From contig USOQ01000040.1 of NCBI GenBank assembly GCA_900556395.1, positions 1-25,230 on the forward strand: a DNA stretch of 25,230 bases, given 5' to 3'. Numbering within the stretch: the first letter of the stretch is position 1; every line of letters starts with the position of its first letter. Positions 1-7,081 of the stretch are shown here, piece after piece. Source of the DNA: Candidatus Segatella caccae (lineage in GTDB: Bacteria > Bacteroidota > Bacteroidia > Bacteroidales > Bacteroidaceae). The notes beneath the pieces were generated by a model, which was given only the letters and a program-made list of their open reading frames with translations, was not told where the DNA came from and ran no database searches. Both the position numbers and the translations under genes were made by a program.

Positions 1-2405
1 AAATGCCTGGTATCAGCCAGCCTGAGCGTATGCGTAAGATGCTTCAGGGTAGTGCCAACCTCGAGTTCTGGGAGACATATAATTCTGAAGAGATTGCTCC
101 TTATCTTCAGCAGCTTGACACTCGTATCGCTAATGGTGATAATGGCGAGGAGAAGGCTGATACCGTAGCAGCTGATTCTGCTGCTGCCAAGAAGGAGGTT
201 GCCCAGGCTGAGGCTAAGAAGGCCGAGGGTAAGTTCTCTATCAAGAAGAAGGATGATGCTGCCAAGGTAGGTGAGGACGCACAGAACGCAGCTGCTATTA
301 AGGCTCACCCATTGTTGGCTCGTTTGCAGCTCGGTGGTGGCTTGAGTACTGTGGGTTATGCAAGTGTTCGTGATACTGCAGCCATCAACAAGATTATCTA
401 TTCTGAAGTTGCTAAGCGCTTGTTGCCTTCAGATCTCCGTCTGCTTTGGAGTGCTAAGCCTGCAGATAATTTGAAGGTAAAGAATATCTTTGAACTTCAC
501 GCTTTGAAGGTGACTACCACTACTGGTCGTGCTCCTTTAGAGGGTGACGTGATTACCGACGCCAAGGATGACTTCGACCAGATGGGCTCTCCTGTTGTAA
601 GCATGAAGATGAATACAGAGGGTGCTCGTAAGTGGGCTCAGATGACTAAGGCCAACATTGGCAAGGCGATTGCTATTGTTTTGGATGGTGTAGTTTATTC
701 TGCTCCTCGTGTTAATGGCGAGATTGATGGTGGTAGTTCTCAGATTTCTGGTAGCTTCACTATCGAGGATACCAAGGACTTGGCTAACACCTTGAAGTCT
801 GGTCGTATGCCTGCTCCTGCTCGTATCGTTCAGGAAGAGGTGGTAGGTCCTACTCTCGGTGCTCAGTCTATCCAGATGGGTATCATCTCATTTGTTGTAG
901 CTTTCGTTCTCTTGATGCTCTACATGGTTGTCATGTACAACATCGTTCCTGGTATGATGGCTAACTTGGCGTTGCTTGTCAACGTATTCTTTACACTCGG
1001 TATTCTGACGTCGTTCCAGGCAGCCTTGACATTGCCAGGTCTTGCCGGTATGGTGCTTTCTTTGGGTACGGCAGTGGATGCCAACGTGCTTATCTATGAA
1101 CGTATCAAGGAGGAGCTTCGCTCTGGTAAGGGTATGAAGCAGGCTGTAGCTGCAGGTTATGGTAATGCTTTCTCTGCTATCTTCGACTCTAACTTGACAT
1201 CTTTGATTACAGGTATTATCCTGTTGACAACTGGTACAGGTCCAATCCGTGGTTTCGCTACTACTTGGATTATCGGTATCATCGTATCTTTCTTCACTGC
1301 TGTGTTCTTGACTCGTTTGGTTTACGATTACAAGTTGAACCACGACAAGTGGATGCACTGCAAGTTTGATACTGCTATCTCTCACAACCTGATGCAGGGT
1401 AAGAAGTACAAGTTCATGTCTATGTATAAGACTACCTTCACTATTGCTGTTATTGCAGCAGTTGTATTTATCGGCAGTTTCTTTGTACGTGGTTTGAGTA
1501 AGAGTATCGACTTCACTGGTGGTCGCAACTATGTAGTTCAGTTTGAGAATGCTGTAGAGCCAGAGGAAATCCGTACTGTTCTTGGTGATGCTTTCGTAAA
1601 TGCAGATGGAACAAAGGCTACAACAAGTGCTATCGCTATCGGTACAGACGGCAGAACCATCCGTGTTTCTACCAACTATATGATTGAGAGCAACAACCCT
1701 ACAGTCGACGATGAGGCAGAGACCATTCTCTATAAGTCTTTGAAGAAGGCTGGCTTGGTTTCTCAGGCAAGTGTTGAGGCATTCAAGAACCCAGACGTTC
1801 GCCAGGGTGGTTCTATCATCAGTAGTACTAAGGTAGGTCCTTCAGTAGCTAAGGATATCACTATGGGTGCTATCTATAGTGTGCTCTTCGCTCTGATTGC
1901 CATCTTCCTCTACATCTTGCTCCGTTTCCGCAACGTAGCCTTCTCTTTGGGTTCTACCATAGCTTTGGCATTCGATGCTCTGACTGTGATTGGTTTCTAT
2001 TCTCTCTTGTGGGGTCTTGTACCATTCTCATTGGAAATCGACCAGACCTTTATTGGTGCTATCCTGACAGTGGTAGGTTACTCTATCAACGATAAGGTGG
2101 TTGTGTTCGACCGTATCCGTGAGAACTTGAAGCTGCATCCTAAGGGCGATCGTCAGCAGATCTTCAATGCTTCTGTCAACGAGACATTGGCACGTACCAT
2201 CAACACATCAGTTTCTACATTGCTCGTGTTGCTTTGCATCTTCATCCTTGGTGGTGATAGCATTCGTAGTTTCTCATTCGCAATGATTCTGGGTGTAGTA
2301 TTCGGTACCTTGTCATCTATCTTCATTGCTTCTCCTTTGGCTTACCTCGTTTTGGGTCGTAAGATCAAGGTTGAAGATGAACTGGCTGTTGCTGAGGCTA
2401 AATAA
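1..2405 (+). CDS. secDF: SecDF protein-export membrane protein (3' part, start lies before the window)
   Basis: Fused SecD-SecF subunit of the Sec translocon, which uses proton flow to help pull exported proteins across the inner membrane. The reading frame is open to the left edge and ends in TAA; about 800 residues are visible, and the first ATG (base 3) is internal to the SecD periplasmic region. Visible in order: the SecD P1 region with an Ala/Lys/Glu-rich insertion (about residues 45-100), a first block of six membrane helices (about 285-450) containing the SecD signature GTAVDANVLIYERIKEEL, a periplasmic loop, and a second six-helix SecF block (about 620-790) with VGYSINDKVVVFDRIREN. 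Fused SecDF is usual in Bacteroidota. A strong hairpin terminator follows. The identity is secure; only the N-terminus is missing. Confidence 0.97.
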   Translation, partial: MPGISQPERMRKMLQGSANLEFWETYNSEEIAPYLQQLDTRIANGDNGEEKADTVAADSAAAKKEVAQAEAKKAEGKFSIKKKDDAAKVGEDAQNAAAIKAHPLLARLQLGGGLSTVGYASVRDTAAINKIIYSEVAKRLLPSDLRLLWSAKPADNLKVKNIFELHALKVTTTTGRAPLEGDVITDAKDDFDQMGSPVVSMKMNTEGARKWAQMTKANIGKAIAIVLDGVVYSAPRVNGEIDGGSSQISGSFTIEDTKDLANTLKSGRMPAPARIVQEEVVGPTLGAQSIQMGIISFVVAFVLLMLYMVVMYNIVPGMMANLALLVNVFFTLGILTSFQAALTLPGLAGMVLSLGTAVDANVLIYERIKEELRSGKGMKQAVAAGYGNAFSAIFDSNLTSLITGIILLTTGTGPIRGFATTWIIGIIVSFFTAVFLTRLVYDYKLNHDKWMHCKFDTAISHNLMQGKKYKFMSMYKTTFTIAVIAAVVFIGSFFVRGLSKSIDFTGGRNYVVQFENAVEPEEIRTVLGDAFVNADGTKATTSAIAIGTDGRTIRVSTNYMIESNNPTVDDEAETILYKSLKKAGLVSQASVEAFKNPDVRQGGSIISSTKVGPSVAKDITMGAIYSVLFALIAIFLYILLRFRNVAFSLGSTIALAFDALTVIGFYSLLWGLVPFSLEIDQTFIGAILTVVGYSINDKVVVFDRIRENLKLHPKGDRQQIFNASVNETLARTINTSVSTLLVLLCIFILGGDSIRSFSFAMILGVVFGTLSSIFIASPLAYLVLGRKIKVEDELAVAEAK

Positions 2406-2418
2406 TACTGAAATGTTT

Positions 2419-2443
2419 CTCTGTCCGATAAGCTCGGGCAGAG
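2419..2443. other. 10-bp hairpin in the secDF 3' untranslated region
   Basis: CTCTGTCCGA (2419-2428) pairs with TCGGGCAGAG (2434-2443), with one G-T pair, around a 5-nt loop. It begins 13 nt after the secDF stop and has no U-tract on the plus strand, so it is unlikely to terminate alone. It may protect the 3' end of the mRNA. Confidence 0.45.
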
Positions 2444-2456
2444 AACCCTATAAAAA

Positions 2457-2497
2457 ACAATAAAAGGTCGCTCCCATGTGGTGCGACCTTTTATTGT
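2457..2497. terminator. Bidirectional terminator between secDF and tRNA-Arg
   Basis: A perfect 15-bp inverted repeat (2457-2471 with 2483-2497) around an 11-nt loop. On the plus strand the descending arm ends in TTTTATTGT; on the minus strand the stem is followed by TTTTTTATA. It can therefore serve both the rightward secDF transcript and the leftward tRNA transcript. Confidence 0.85.
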
Positions 2498-2503
2498 AGT
2501 CAG

Positions 2504-2575
2504 TGATTCCACCGAGAATCGAACTCGGATCAAAGGTTTAGGAAACCTCCGTTCTATCCATTAAACTATGGAACC
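2504..2575 (-). tRNA. tRNA-Arg (anticodon CCT)
   Basis: The minus strand folds into a 72-nt cloverleaf. The acceptor arm is GGTTCCA paired with TGGAATC, discriminator A. The D-arm has a 4-bp stem, the anticodon stem GAGGT/ACCTT holds the loop TTCCTAA, and the T-arm is CCGAG-TTCGATT-CTCGG. The anticodon CCT reads AGG (Arg). The CCA end is not encoded. A Bacteroidota promoter lies about 20 nt upstream and a terminator immediately downstream. Confidence 0.96.
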
Positions 2576-2593
2576 CCGTAGAATATATATGCG

Positions 2594-2624
2594 CAAAGCT
2601 AATCTCTGTCTATACAATGGCAAA
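2594..2624 (-). promoter_or_regulatory. Promoter of tRNA-Arg(CCT)
   Basis: On the minus strand TTTG (2621-2624) is followed after 19 nt by TAGCTTTG (2594-2601), matching the Bacteroidota pattern TTTG-N19/20-TAnnTTTG. The -7 box lies 18 nt before the mature tRNA. Confidence 0.7.
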
Positions 2625-2647
2625 TTGTAGTGGAGGAAGTTAAAAAA

Positions 2648-2666
2648 CTTTGCACGTGCAAAGATA
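2648..2666. promoter_or_regulatory. 16-bp perfect palindrome overlapping a second minus-strand -7 box
   Basis: CTTTGCACGTGCAAAG (2648-2663) is a perfect palindrome. Read on the minus strand, TATCTTTG (2659-2666) is an exact TAnnTTTG box, so this may be an operator laid over a distal tRNA promoter. The upstream TTTG box is not clear. It sits between the leftward tRNA and the rightward hydrolase gene. Confidence 0.45.
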
Positions 2667-2750
2667 CATTAAAAAAATGACTTTCCGAAATAAAAGCGCT
2701 GATTTTTTGTAGCTGCTTTTCTTTTATATTATTCTCCTAATGGCTTATCT

Positions 2751-3716
2751 ATGTTTTTAACCCTTCTTTTGTCTGGTTTACTTACTTTCGTAGAGTTAAA
2801 CTGTGAGAATCTGTTTGATACAAAGCACGATTCATTAAAAAACGATTTGGCGTTTACGCCCGATGGAAGTTATCATTGGACGCGCACACGTTACTGGAAT
2901 AAACTCAATCATATTGCTAAAGAACTCATTGCTTTAGGCGAGCATGAGCATCAGGAGTGGCGAATACCCGACATGGTGGCGCTGTGTGAGGTAGAGAACG
3001 ATACAGTGCTTACCGATCTCACTAAGCGTTCGCTGTTGCGCAGGGCAGGATATGAATATCTGATGACGTCATCGCCTGATGAAAGAGGCATAGATGTGGC
3101 ATTGATGTATATTCCTTCTTCTTTCAGTCCTTTGCGCTCATACCCGATACGTATACGTCCTGTGCCAGGAATGCGCCCTACGCGCGATATATTGTACGTC
3201 AGTGGCCTTGTTTCTATGGTAGATACCTTGCATGTGTTGGTAGTGCATGCGCCCAGTCGTAGGGGAGGAGAGACAGCTTCACGCCCTTATAGGCTCCAGG
3301 TGGCTCGACAGATGAGTGAGACGATTGATTCTATCTTTACCTATGATCGCGATGCACGCATCATTGTTGCAGGTGATTTTAATGATTATTCTGAGTCTCC
3401 TGCCTTACAGATGTTGTGTGATGGTTCGCGTCTTGTCGAGGTATCACGCGATGCTACGGGGCGTCATGGGGCTGAGGCTACTTATCGTTGGCGTGGTGAG
3501 TGGCGCAGTCTTGATCATATTCTTTGCAGTCAGACTGTAGCAAGGTGTTCTGTGGCATGCTATATTGGTGATTTGCCTTTTCTTTTAGAAGAAGATGAAC
3601 GGTATGGCGGATTCCATCCTTGGCGCTCCTTTTTAGGTCCTCGTTATCAAGGTGGCTATAGCGATCATCTTCCTTTGGTGTTTCGTTTTCATCTGAACGA
3701 TAACTCCGTCAAGTAA
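2751..3716 (+). CDS. Endonuclease/exonuclease/phosphatase (EEP) family hydrolase
   Basis: A 321-residue metal-dependent phosphoesterase of the EEP (DNase I-like) superfamily. The conserved active-site elements are all present in order: NCENLFD (residues 17-23), the metal-binding Glu80 in VALCEVEN, the HAPSRR segment in mid-protein, GDFND (208-212, Asp209 and Asn211), LDH (254-256), and the terminal SDH (304-306). Close family members in Bacteroidota are annotated only as endonuclease or EEP hydrolase, so the substrate (nucleic acid or phosphorylated small molecule) cannot be stated. The short hydrophobic N-terminus (residues 3-14) lacks the usual basic residues, so export is uncertain. The ATG at 2751 is the first in frame. 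The gene appears monocistronic, with a strong hairpin about 110 nt downstream. Confidence 0.85.
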   Translation: MFLTLLLSGLLTFVELNCENLFDTKHDSLKNDLAFTPDGSYHWTRTRYWNKLNHIAKELIALGEHEHQEWRIPDMVALCEVENDTVLTDLTKRSLLRRAGYEYLMTSSPDERGIDVALMYIPSSFSPLRSYPIRIRPVPGMRPTRDILYVSGLVSMVDTLHVLVVHAPSRRGGETASRPYRLQVARQMSETIDSIFTYDRDARIIVAGDFNDYSESPALQMLCDGSRLVEVSRDATGRHGAEATYRWRGEWRSLDHILCSQTVARCSVACYIGDLPFLLEEDERYGGFHPWRSFLGPRYQGGYSDHLPLVFRFHLNDNSVK

Positions 3717-3752
3717 AGCATGAGAGTGTGGCTCTGATGTTTTTCTTCTGTT

Positions 3753-3798
3753 GTTATCCACATCCCTACATTGTTGTCTGTGATGTTATCCGCATCCC
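3753..3798. repeat. Short direct repeat after the EEP gene
   Basis: GTTATCCACATCCC (3753-3766) recurs as GTTATCCGCATCCC (3785-3798), with 13 of 14 bases identical and starts 32 bp apart. Function unknown. Confidence 0.5.
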
Positions 3799-3826
3799 AG
3801 TGATGAGGGAGGTGTATATATACAAT

Positions 3827-3856
3827 AAAAGTTATCTGAAAATTCAGATAACTTTT
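3827..3856 (+). terminator. Terminator of the EEP hydrolase gene
   Basis: A perfect 14-bp inverted repeat (3827-3840 with 3843-3856), with the closing A-T pairs forming a tetraloop and a TTTT end. It lies in an otherwise gene-free stretch. Confidence 0.75.
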
Positions 3857-4394
3857 AAAGTTTCTCCTAAGAATAATTTCTTAATATTATATATGTATAA
3901 GTAAAAGATGATGAAATGCGTTTCACAACGTCGATTTTTTGTTTTCAGTTGCATAGTTATCATTTTGTTATCTTATTAGGGGGTAAAAAGCGTTTTTGTA
4001 GGTGTAAAAAATGATATATTTTAATAAAAAGCGTCTCTAAGACCCTTTTTATAGGCGTTTTTGTAGAAAAAGAAGCTTATTGGGTGCTTTTTCTTCTTTT
4101 TTTCTTATACTGCACACAGGTGTCTGTTTTGTTAACTCCATGTCTGTTTTTTGTCCTTTTTATCAGGCTTTTTATGGTTGGGCAAGGCGGTCTTTGAGTA
4201 TTTATGATATGGATATATATATATCTTTTCTCATTCATCTTGATAGCGGATTCCTATCATAGACGTGCAATATTTTAGCAGTTTTTTCGTTTTAATTATA
4301 TATTGCTTTTGTTCTTTCAAGAATGTTTATGAGAGGTTTCACCTTACAGAACTTTTTTGAGTTCATGGCAATACAGAACGTATATATTATGATT
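3857..4394. other. Gene-free AT-rich region upstream of the outer-membrane protein
   Basis: About 540 bp with no convincing gene. A 60-codon frame at 4080-4262 has no recognisable domain, no ribosome binding site and biased T-rich composition. The region contains an exact 12-bp direct repeat, GCGTTTTTGTAG, at 3990-4001 and 4055-4066 (starts 65 bp apart). A weak -7-like box, TGCTTTTG (4304-4311), lies about 85 nt before the next gene, but no matching TTTG box is present. Confidence 0.5.
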
Positions 4395-5114
4395 ATGAAA
4401 AGAAATATTTTTTGGATTGTTTGCCTACTTTCCCTTACTATGGGAGCCATGGCGCAGAGTGAAGTCAATGAGGTGGGTAGATTTTCTGTTATCCCTCGTG
4501 TAGGTGTGGCGCTTGCCAACTGGAGTAATAACCGTATTTATTATGCTTCAGGTGAAGATAAGGCTTCTTTGAAGTCAAGTTTCCAGGCTGGTTTTATGGG
4601 TGGTGTCGATGTGGAGTATCGTGCTACCAAGGAGATTGGCGTCAGTTTAGGAGCTTATTATGCCAAACAGGGCTTCCGCTTCTCCAGTTATGAGGCTACT
4701 ATTGATGCTGAAAGAAGGAAGTATCAGGGCATTTCTGACTATCACACCAATCTGCATTATCTCAATGTGCCTTTGATGGTGAAGGGTTATGTTACCCGTC
4801 AGTTGGCATTTATGGTTGGCGTACAGGCAGGTTTCCTGCTCAACGATCCTAAGTATGAGTTTACCTCCATTGATATAGAGAGGGACCAATATGGTGGTGC
4901 TACCTATGACAATTCGCAGAAGGTGTCAGATTTCTGGCCTGCCAAAAAGGTGGATGTCTCTCTGCCTATAGGCTTGTCTTATGAGTATATGGGTGTAGTG
5001 CTCGATGCCCGTTACAACTTGGGACTTACCAATGTTGACGATTCTCCAGGTCATGATGACAGTTGTAAGAATCGTGTGTTTACATTCTCGGTGGGTTATC
5101 GTTTCAGTCTTTAA
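4395..5114 (+). CDS. Outer-membrane beta-barrel protein (PorT-like/OmpA-barrel size)
   Basis: A 239-residue secreted protein with a clear signal peptide: basic start MKR, then a hydrophobic stretch, cleavage probably after GAMAQ (about residue 22). The rest is rich in alternating aromatic/Gly beta-strands (for example VGVALANW, VSLGAYYAKQGF, LAFMVGVQAGF, VVLDARYNLGL) and ends in an aromatic strand closing with FSL, typical of outer-membrane barrels. Size and pattern fit the porin-family/PorT-like proteins common in Bacteroidota; the specific role is unknown. ATG 4395 gives the best signal peptide. ATG 4389 (two residues longer) is equally possible, while ATG 4323 would add a non-signal extension. 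Confidence 0.8.
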   Translation: MKRNIFWIVCLLSLTMGAMAQSEVNEVGRFSVIPRVGVALANWSNNRIYYASGEDKASLKSSFQAGFMGGVDVEYRATKEIGVSLGAYYAKQGFRFSSYEATIDAERRKYQGISDYHTNLHYLNVPLMVKGYVTRQLAFMVGVQAGFLLNDPKYEFTSIDIERDQYGGATYDNSQKVSDFWPAKKVDVSLPIGLSYEYMGVVLDARYNLGLTNVDDSPGHDDSCKNRVFTFSVGYRFSL

Positions 5115-5140
5115 AATAGGCATAGAAATTTAGCCTAAAA

Positions 5141-5228
5141 ATCGCAAGTACTTGCGATGGCCATCGAGAGTACTTGCGTTGGCTGTTGAAAGTATATTCA
5201 TTGCCCATCGCAAGTACTTTCATTTTTT
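5141..5228. repeat. 22-bp palindromic tandem repeat, four degenerate copies
   Basis: Units start at 5141, 5163, 5185 and 5207, all exactly 22 bp apart. The first unit contains the perfect palindrome CGCAAGTACTTGCG. Units 2 and 4 keep AGTACTT, and unit 3 is diverged (AAGTATATTC). It lies just after the outer-membrane protein stop, between two convergent genes. Confidence 0.8.
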
Positions 5229-5253
5229 AGTCCATTTTTGGGGCGTAAAATAG

Positions 5254-5300
5254 AAAACACATTCGGAATCGTCAATGTATGACCATCCGAATGTGTTTTT
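5254..5300. terminator. Bidirectional terminator between the outer-membrane protein and fabI
   Basis: A perfect 14-bp inverted repeat (5254-5267 with 5286-5299) with T-rich sequence on the plus side (GTTTTTATTTGTTTTG) and TTTTCTATTTT on the minus side. It serves two convergent genes. Confidence 0.85.
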
Positions 5301-5342
5301 ATTTGTTTTGCAGTATTTTTATTTGTAAGAATCCTGCTATTA

Positions 5343-6200
5343 TTATCCGTAGATAATATTACCATTCTCGTCCTCGTATGGAGTCATATCCTTTGCATAC
5401 TGGTTCATAGCACGAAGGCTCATACCCATAGAAGAGAAACCACCATCGTGGAAAAGGTTCTGCATGGTCACCTTGCGTGTGAAGTCTGAGAACATCATCA
5501 CGCAGTAGTTAGCGCAATCCTCTGCTATAGCGTTGCCCAGTGGAGACATCTTGTCGGCAAAGTCCATCATGTTGGCGATATCCTTGATTCCCTTTCCTGC
5601 TGTAGTAGCTGTAGGGCTCTGTGAGATGGTGTTGATGCGGACGTGCTTCTCGCGGCCGTAGATGTAGCCGAAGCTACGTGCGATGCTCTCGAGCATACTC
5701 TTGGCATCAGCCATATCGTTGTAACCGAAGAATGTGCGCTGAGAAGCTACGTAAGAAAGGGCAACTACTGAACCCCACTCATTGATGGCATCCAACTTCT
5801 TGGCTACCTGCAACATCTTGTGGAAAGAGATGGCAGAAATATCGAGGGTCTTGTTCAGGAAGTTGTAGTCGAGATTATCATAAGTACGATGCTTACGCAC
5901 GTTAGGGCTCATGGCTACAGAGTGGAGCACGAAGTCGATCTTGCCACCCAGTTTTTCCTGTGCTTCTGTGAATACCTTTTCCAGGTCTTCTACGCTTGTC
6001 GCATCAGCTGCGATGATAGGAGCGTTGATTTGTTCAGCGAGTTTGTCGAGTGTACCCATACGAAGGGCCATGGCTGTGTTACTCAGTGCGATAGTAGCAC
6101 CTTCCTCTGCAGCCTTTTCGGCTACCTTCCAAGCGATTGATTCCTCATTGAGTGCACCGAAGATGATGCCACGCTTGCCTTTTAACAAATTGTGAGTCAT
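5343..6200 (-). CDS. fabI: Enoyl-[acyl-carrier-protein] reductase (NADH)
   Basis: Catalyses the last step of each fatty-acid elongation cycle, reducing trans-2-enoyl-ACP with NAD(P)H in the cytoplasm. It is a 285-residue short-chain dehydrogenase. The FabI nucleotide-binding N-terminus is visible (KGKRGIIFGALNEESIAW, residues 7-24), along with DFVLHSVAM (89-97) and the catalytic block LSYVASQRTFFGYNDMADAK. In that block Tyr150, Tyr160 and Lys167 match the Tyr/Tyr-x6-Lys arrangement of E. coli FabI (146/156/163). ATG 6200 was chosen because it matches the family N-terminus. An upstream ATG at 6305 would add 35 residues unlike the family and overlap the promoter. The gene is monocistronic. Confidence 0.95.
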   Translation of the reverse strand: MTHNLLKGKRGIIFGALNEESIAWKVAEKAAEEGATIALSNTAMALRMGTLDKLAEQINAPIIAADATSVEDLEKVFTEAQEKLGGKIDFVLHSVAMSPNVRKHRTYDNLDYNFLNKTLDISAISFHKMLQVAKKLDAINEWGSVVALSYVASQRTFFGYNDMADAKSMLESIARSFGYIYGREKHVRINTISQSPTATTAGKGIKDIANMMDFADKMSPLGNAIAEDCANYCVMMFSDFTRKVTMQNLFHDGGFSSMGMSLRAMNQYAKDMTPYEDENGNIIYG

Positions 6201-6245
6201 TGTTATCTTAATACTTTTGTTTATAATAACGGCATGATATCTATT

Positions 6246-6650
6246 ATATATAATAAGGTGTAAACTTCTCTTGCTTACCACCTTTGCCGTTGAAATCGGG
6301 TGCAAAGGAACGCTTTTTTTTTAACATGAGCAAACTTTTTAATGAAAAAGATAGCTGTTTATGCACAAACCATATCAATGTGTGCATATTTTTAGCCCAA
6401 AAAGCGAGATGTATGAATGTTTTTTCCTCTTATTTGTTTGTTCTAATGGCTTTCTTTTACACTTCTTTGTGCTTTTTTTCTTCATGCCATTGCTGTAAAA
6501 CACTATTAGGTCATTAAGGTTATGTGTCTTTTTATATATATATTAAGGTGTAACCCTACTTTATATAGTAAGGTATAAGACTGTCTGTCTTACCTTGCTG
6601 TTGAAATTATGCGCAAAATACGAAAAATGTGCAATATAAGCAAGCTTTTT
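6246..6650. repeat. Diverged duplication of the fabI promoter/leader region
   Basis: Two blocks in the same orientation share ordered landmarks: TAAGGTGTAA, then CTTACC, then GTTGAAAT, then GCAAA, then AGCAAnCTTTTT. The block at about 6246-6340 is the active fabI promoter region; the second is at about 6537-6650. GTTGAAAT lies at 6289-6296 and 6600-6607. The distal copy has a poorer -7 box, so it may be a decayed promoter. Confidence 0.5.
6303..6334 (-). promoter_or_regulatory. Promoter of fabI
   Basis: On the minus strand TTTG (6331-6334) is followed after exactly 20 nt by TTCCTTTG (6303-6310), one base off TAnnTTTG. This leaves a leader of about 95 nt before the fabI start and argues against the longer fabI reading frame. 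Confidence 0.6.
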
Positions 6651-6686
6651 TGATAAAAAGTGATGTAAACGTTTGCTTTTTCTCTG

Positions 6687-6800
6687 ATAACTTGCCAAAA
6701 GCTTTTAAAAAAACAATTTTAGCAAGTTATGGGATTGGATAACTTGCTTCCGGCCAGAAACCATGTCCCTACGCAGCACTCGCATTACCATGGTTACTAC
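6687..6800. other. Intergenic structured element with alternative hairpins
   Basis: ATAACTTGC (6687-6695) and its exact complement GCAAGTTAT (6722-6730) can pair, but the latter can also pair with a second ATAACTTGC (6739-6747), so two hairpins exclude one another. On the minus strand the 6722-6747 hairpin is followed by TTGTTTTTTT, as in a terminator. Next to it, CCATG and CATGG arms (about 6763-6795) enclose a GC-richer loop. The remaining sequence up to the susC promoter (to about 7000) shows no convincing gene. A minus-strand 87-codon frame at 6887-7150 overlaps the susC promoter and signal peptide and is discounted. Confidence 0.45.
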
Positions 6801-7002
6801 CTATGGAGTATTGCTGAACAAACATTCAGGCATTGTAAATGATGAAGTTTGCAGGATGATTTGTTTGAATGAAATTCATTTTCATCTTATACAACTTTGG
6901 TATGTATAAGAAGAAAATCGTTACAAATAGTAAGCAGAAATGCGCTATTCCTTACTAAAAACATATATTTTCGCCCAGTAATTGCATTTTTATAACAAAA
7001 TA

Positions 7003-7034
7003 TTTGCAAATATCCGAAATAAATTATAATTTTG
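7003..7034 (+). promoter_or_regulatory. Promoter of the susC/susD operon
   Basis: TTTG (7003-7006), 20 nt, then TAATTTTG (7027-7034), an exact match to the Bacteroidota consensus. The transcript would have a leader of about 40 nt before ATG 7082. Confidence 0.75.
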
Positions 7035-7081
7035 CTGCCGATTATAGTAAATTTATAAATTTTATCAAAACGAGAGAGATT

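Noticed and set aside
888..1385. 165-residue minus-strand protein inside secDF
   Set aside because: It lies entirely opposite conserved SecD membrane segments; its Cys/His/Thr/Gln-rich make-up is typical of an antisense shadow frame.
4080..4262. 60-residue hydrophobic protein
   Set aside because: No ribosome-binding site, promoter or family signature; the T-rich DNA produces hydrophobic codons by chance.
6284..6517. 77-residue plus-strand protein upstream of fabI
   Set aside because: It overlaps the fabI promoter, has no ribosome site, and its Phe/Cys-rich sequence reflects T-rich DNA.
6755..6800. TPP riboswitch on the minus strand
   Set aside because: The segment GCGTAGGGA after a TAATGC-like stretch recalls the 3' part of a TPP riboswitch, but the required CUGAGA element and the rest of the fold are missing, and no thiamine gene follows.
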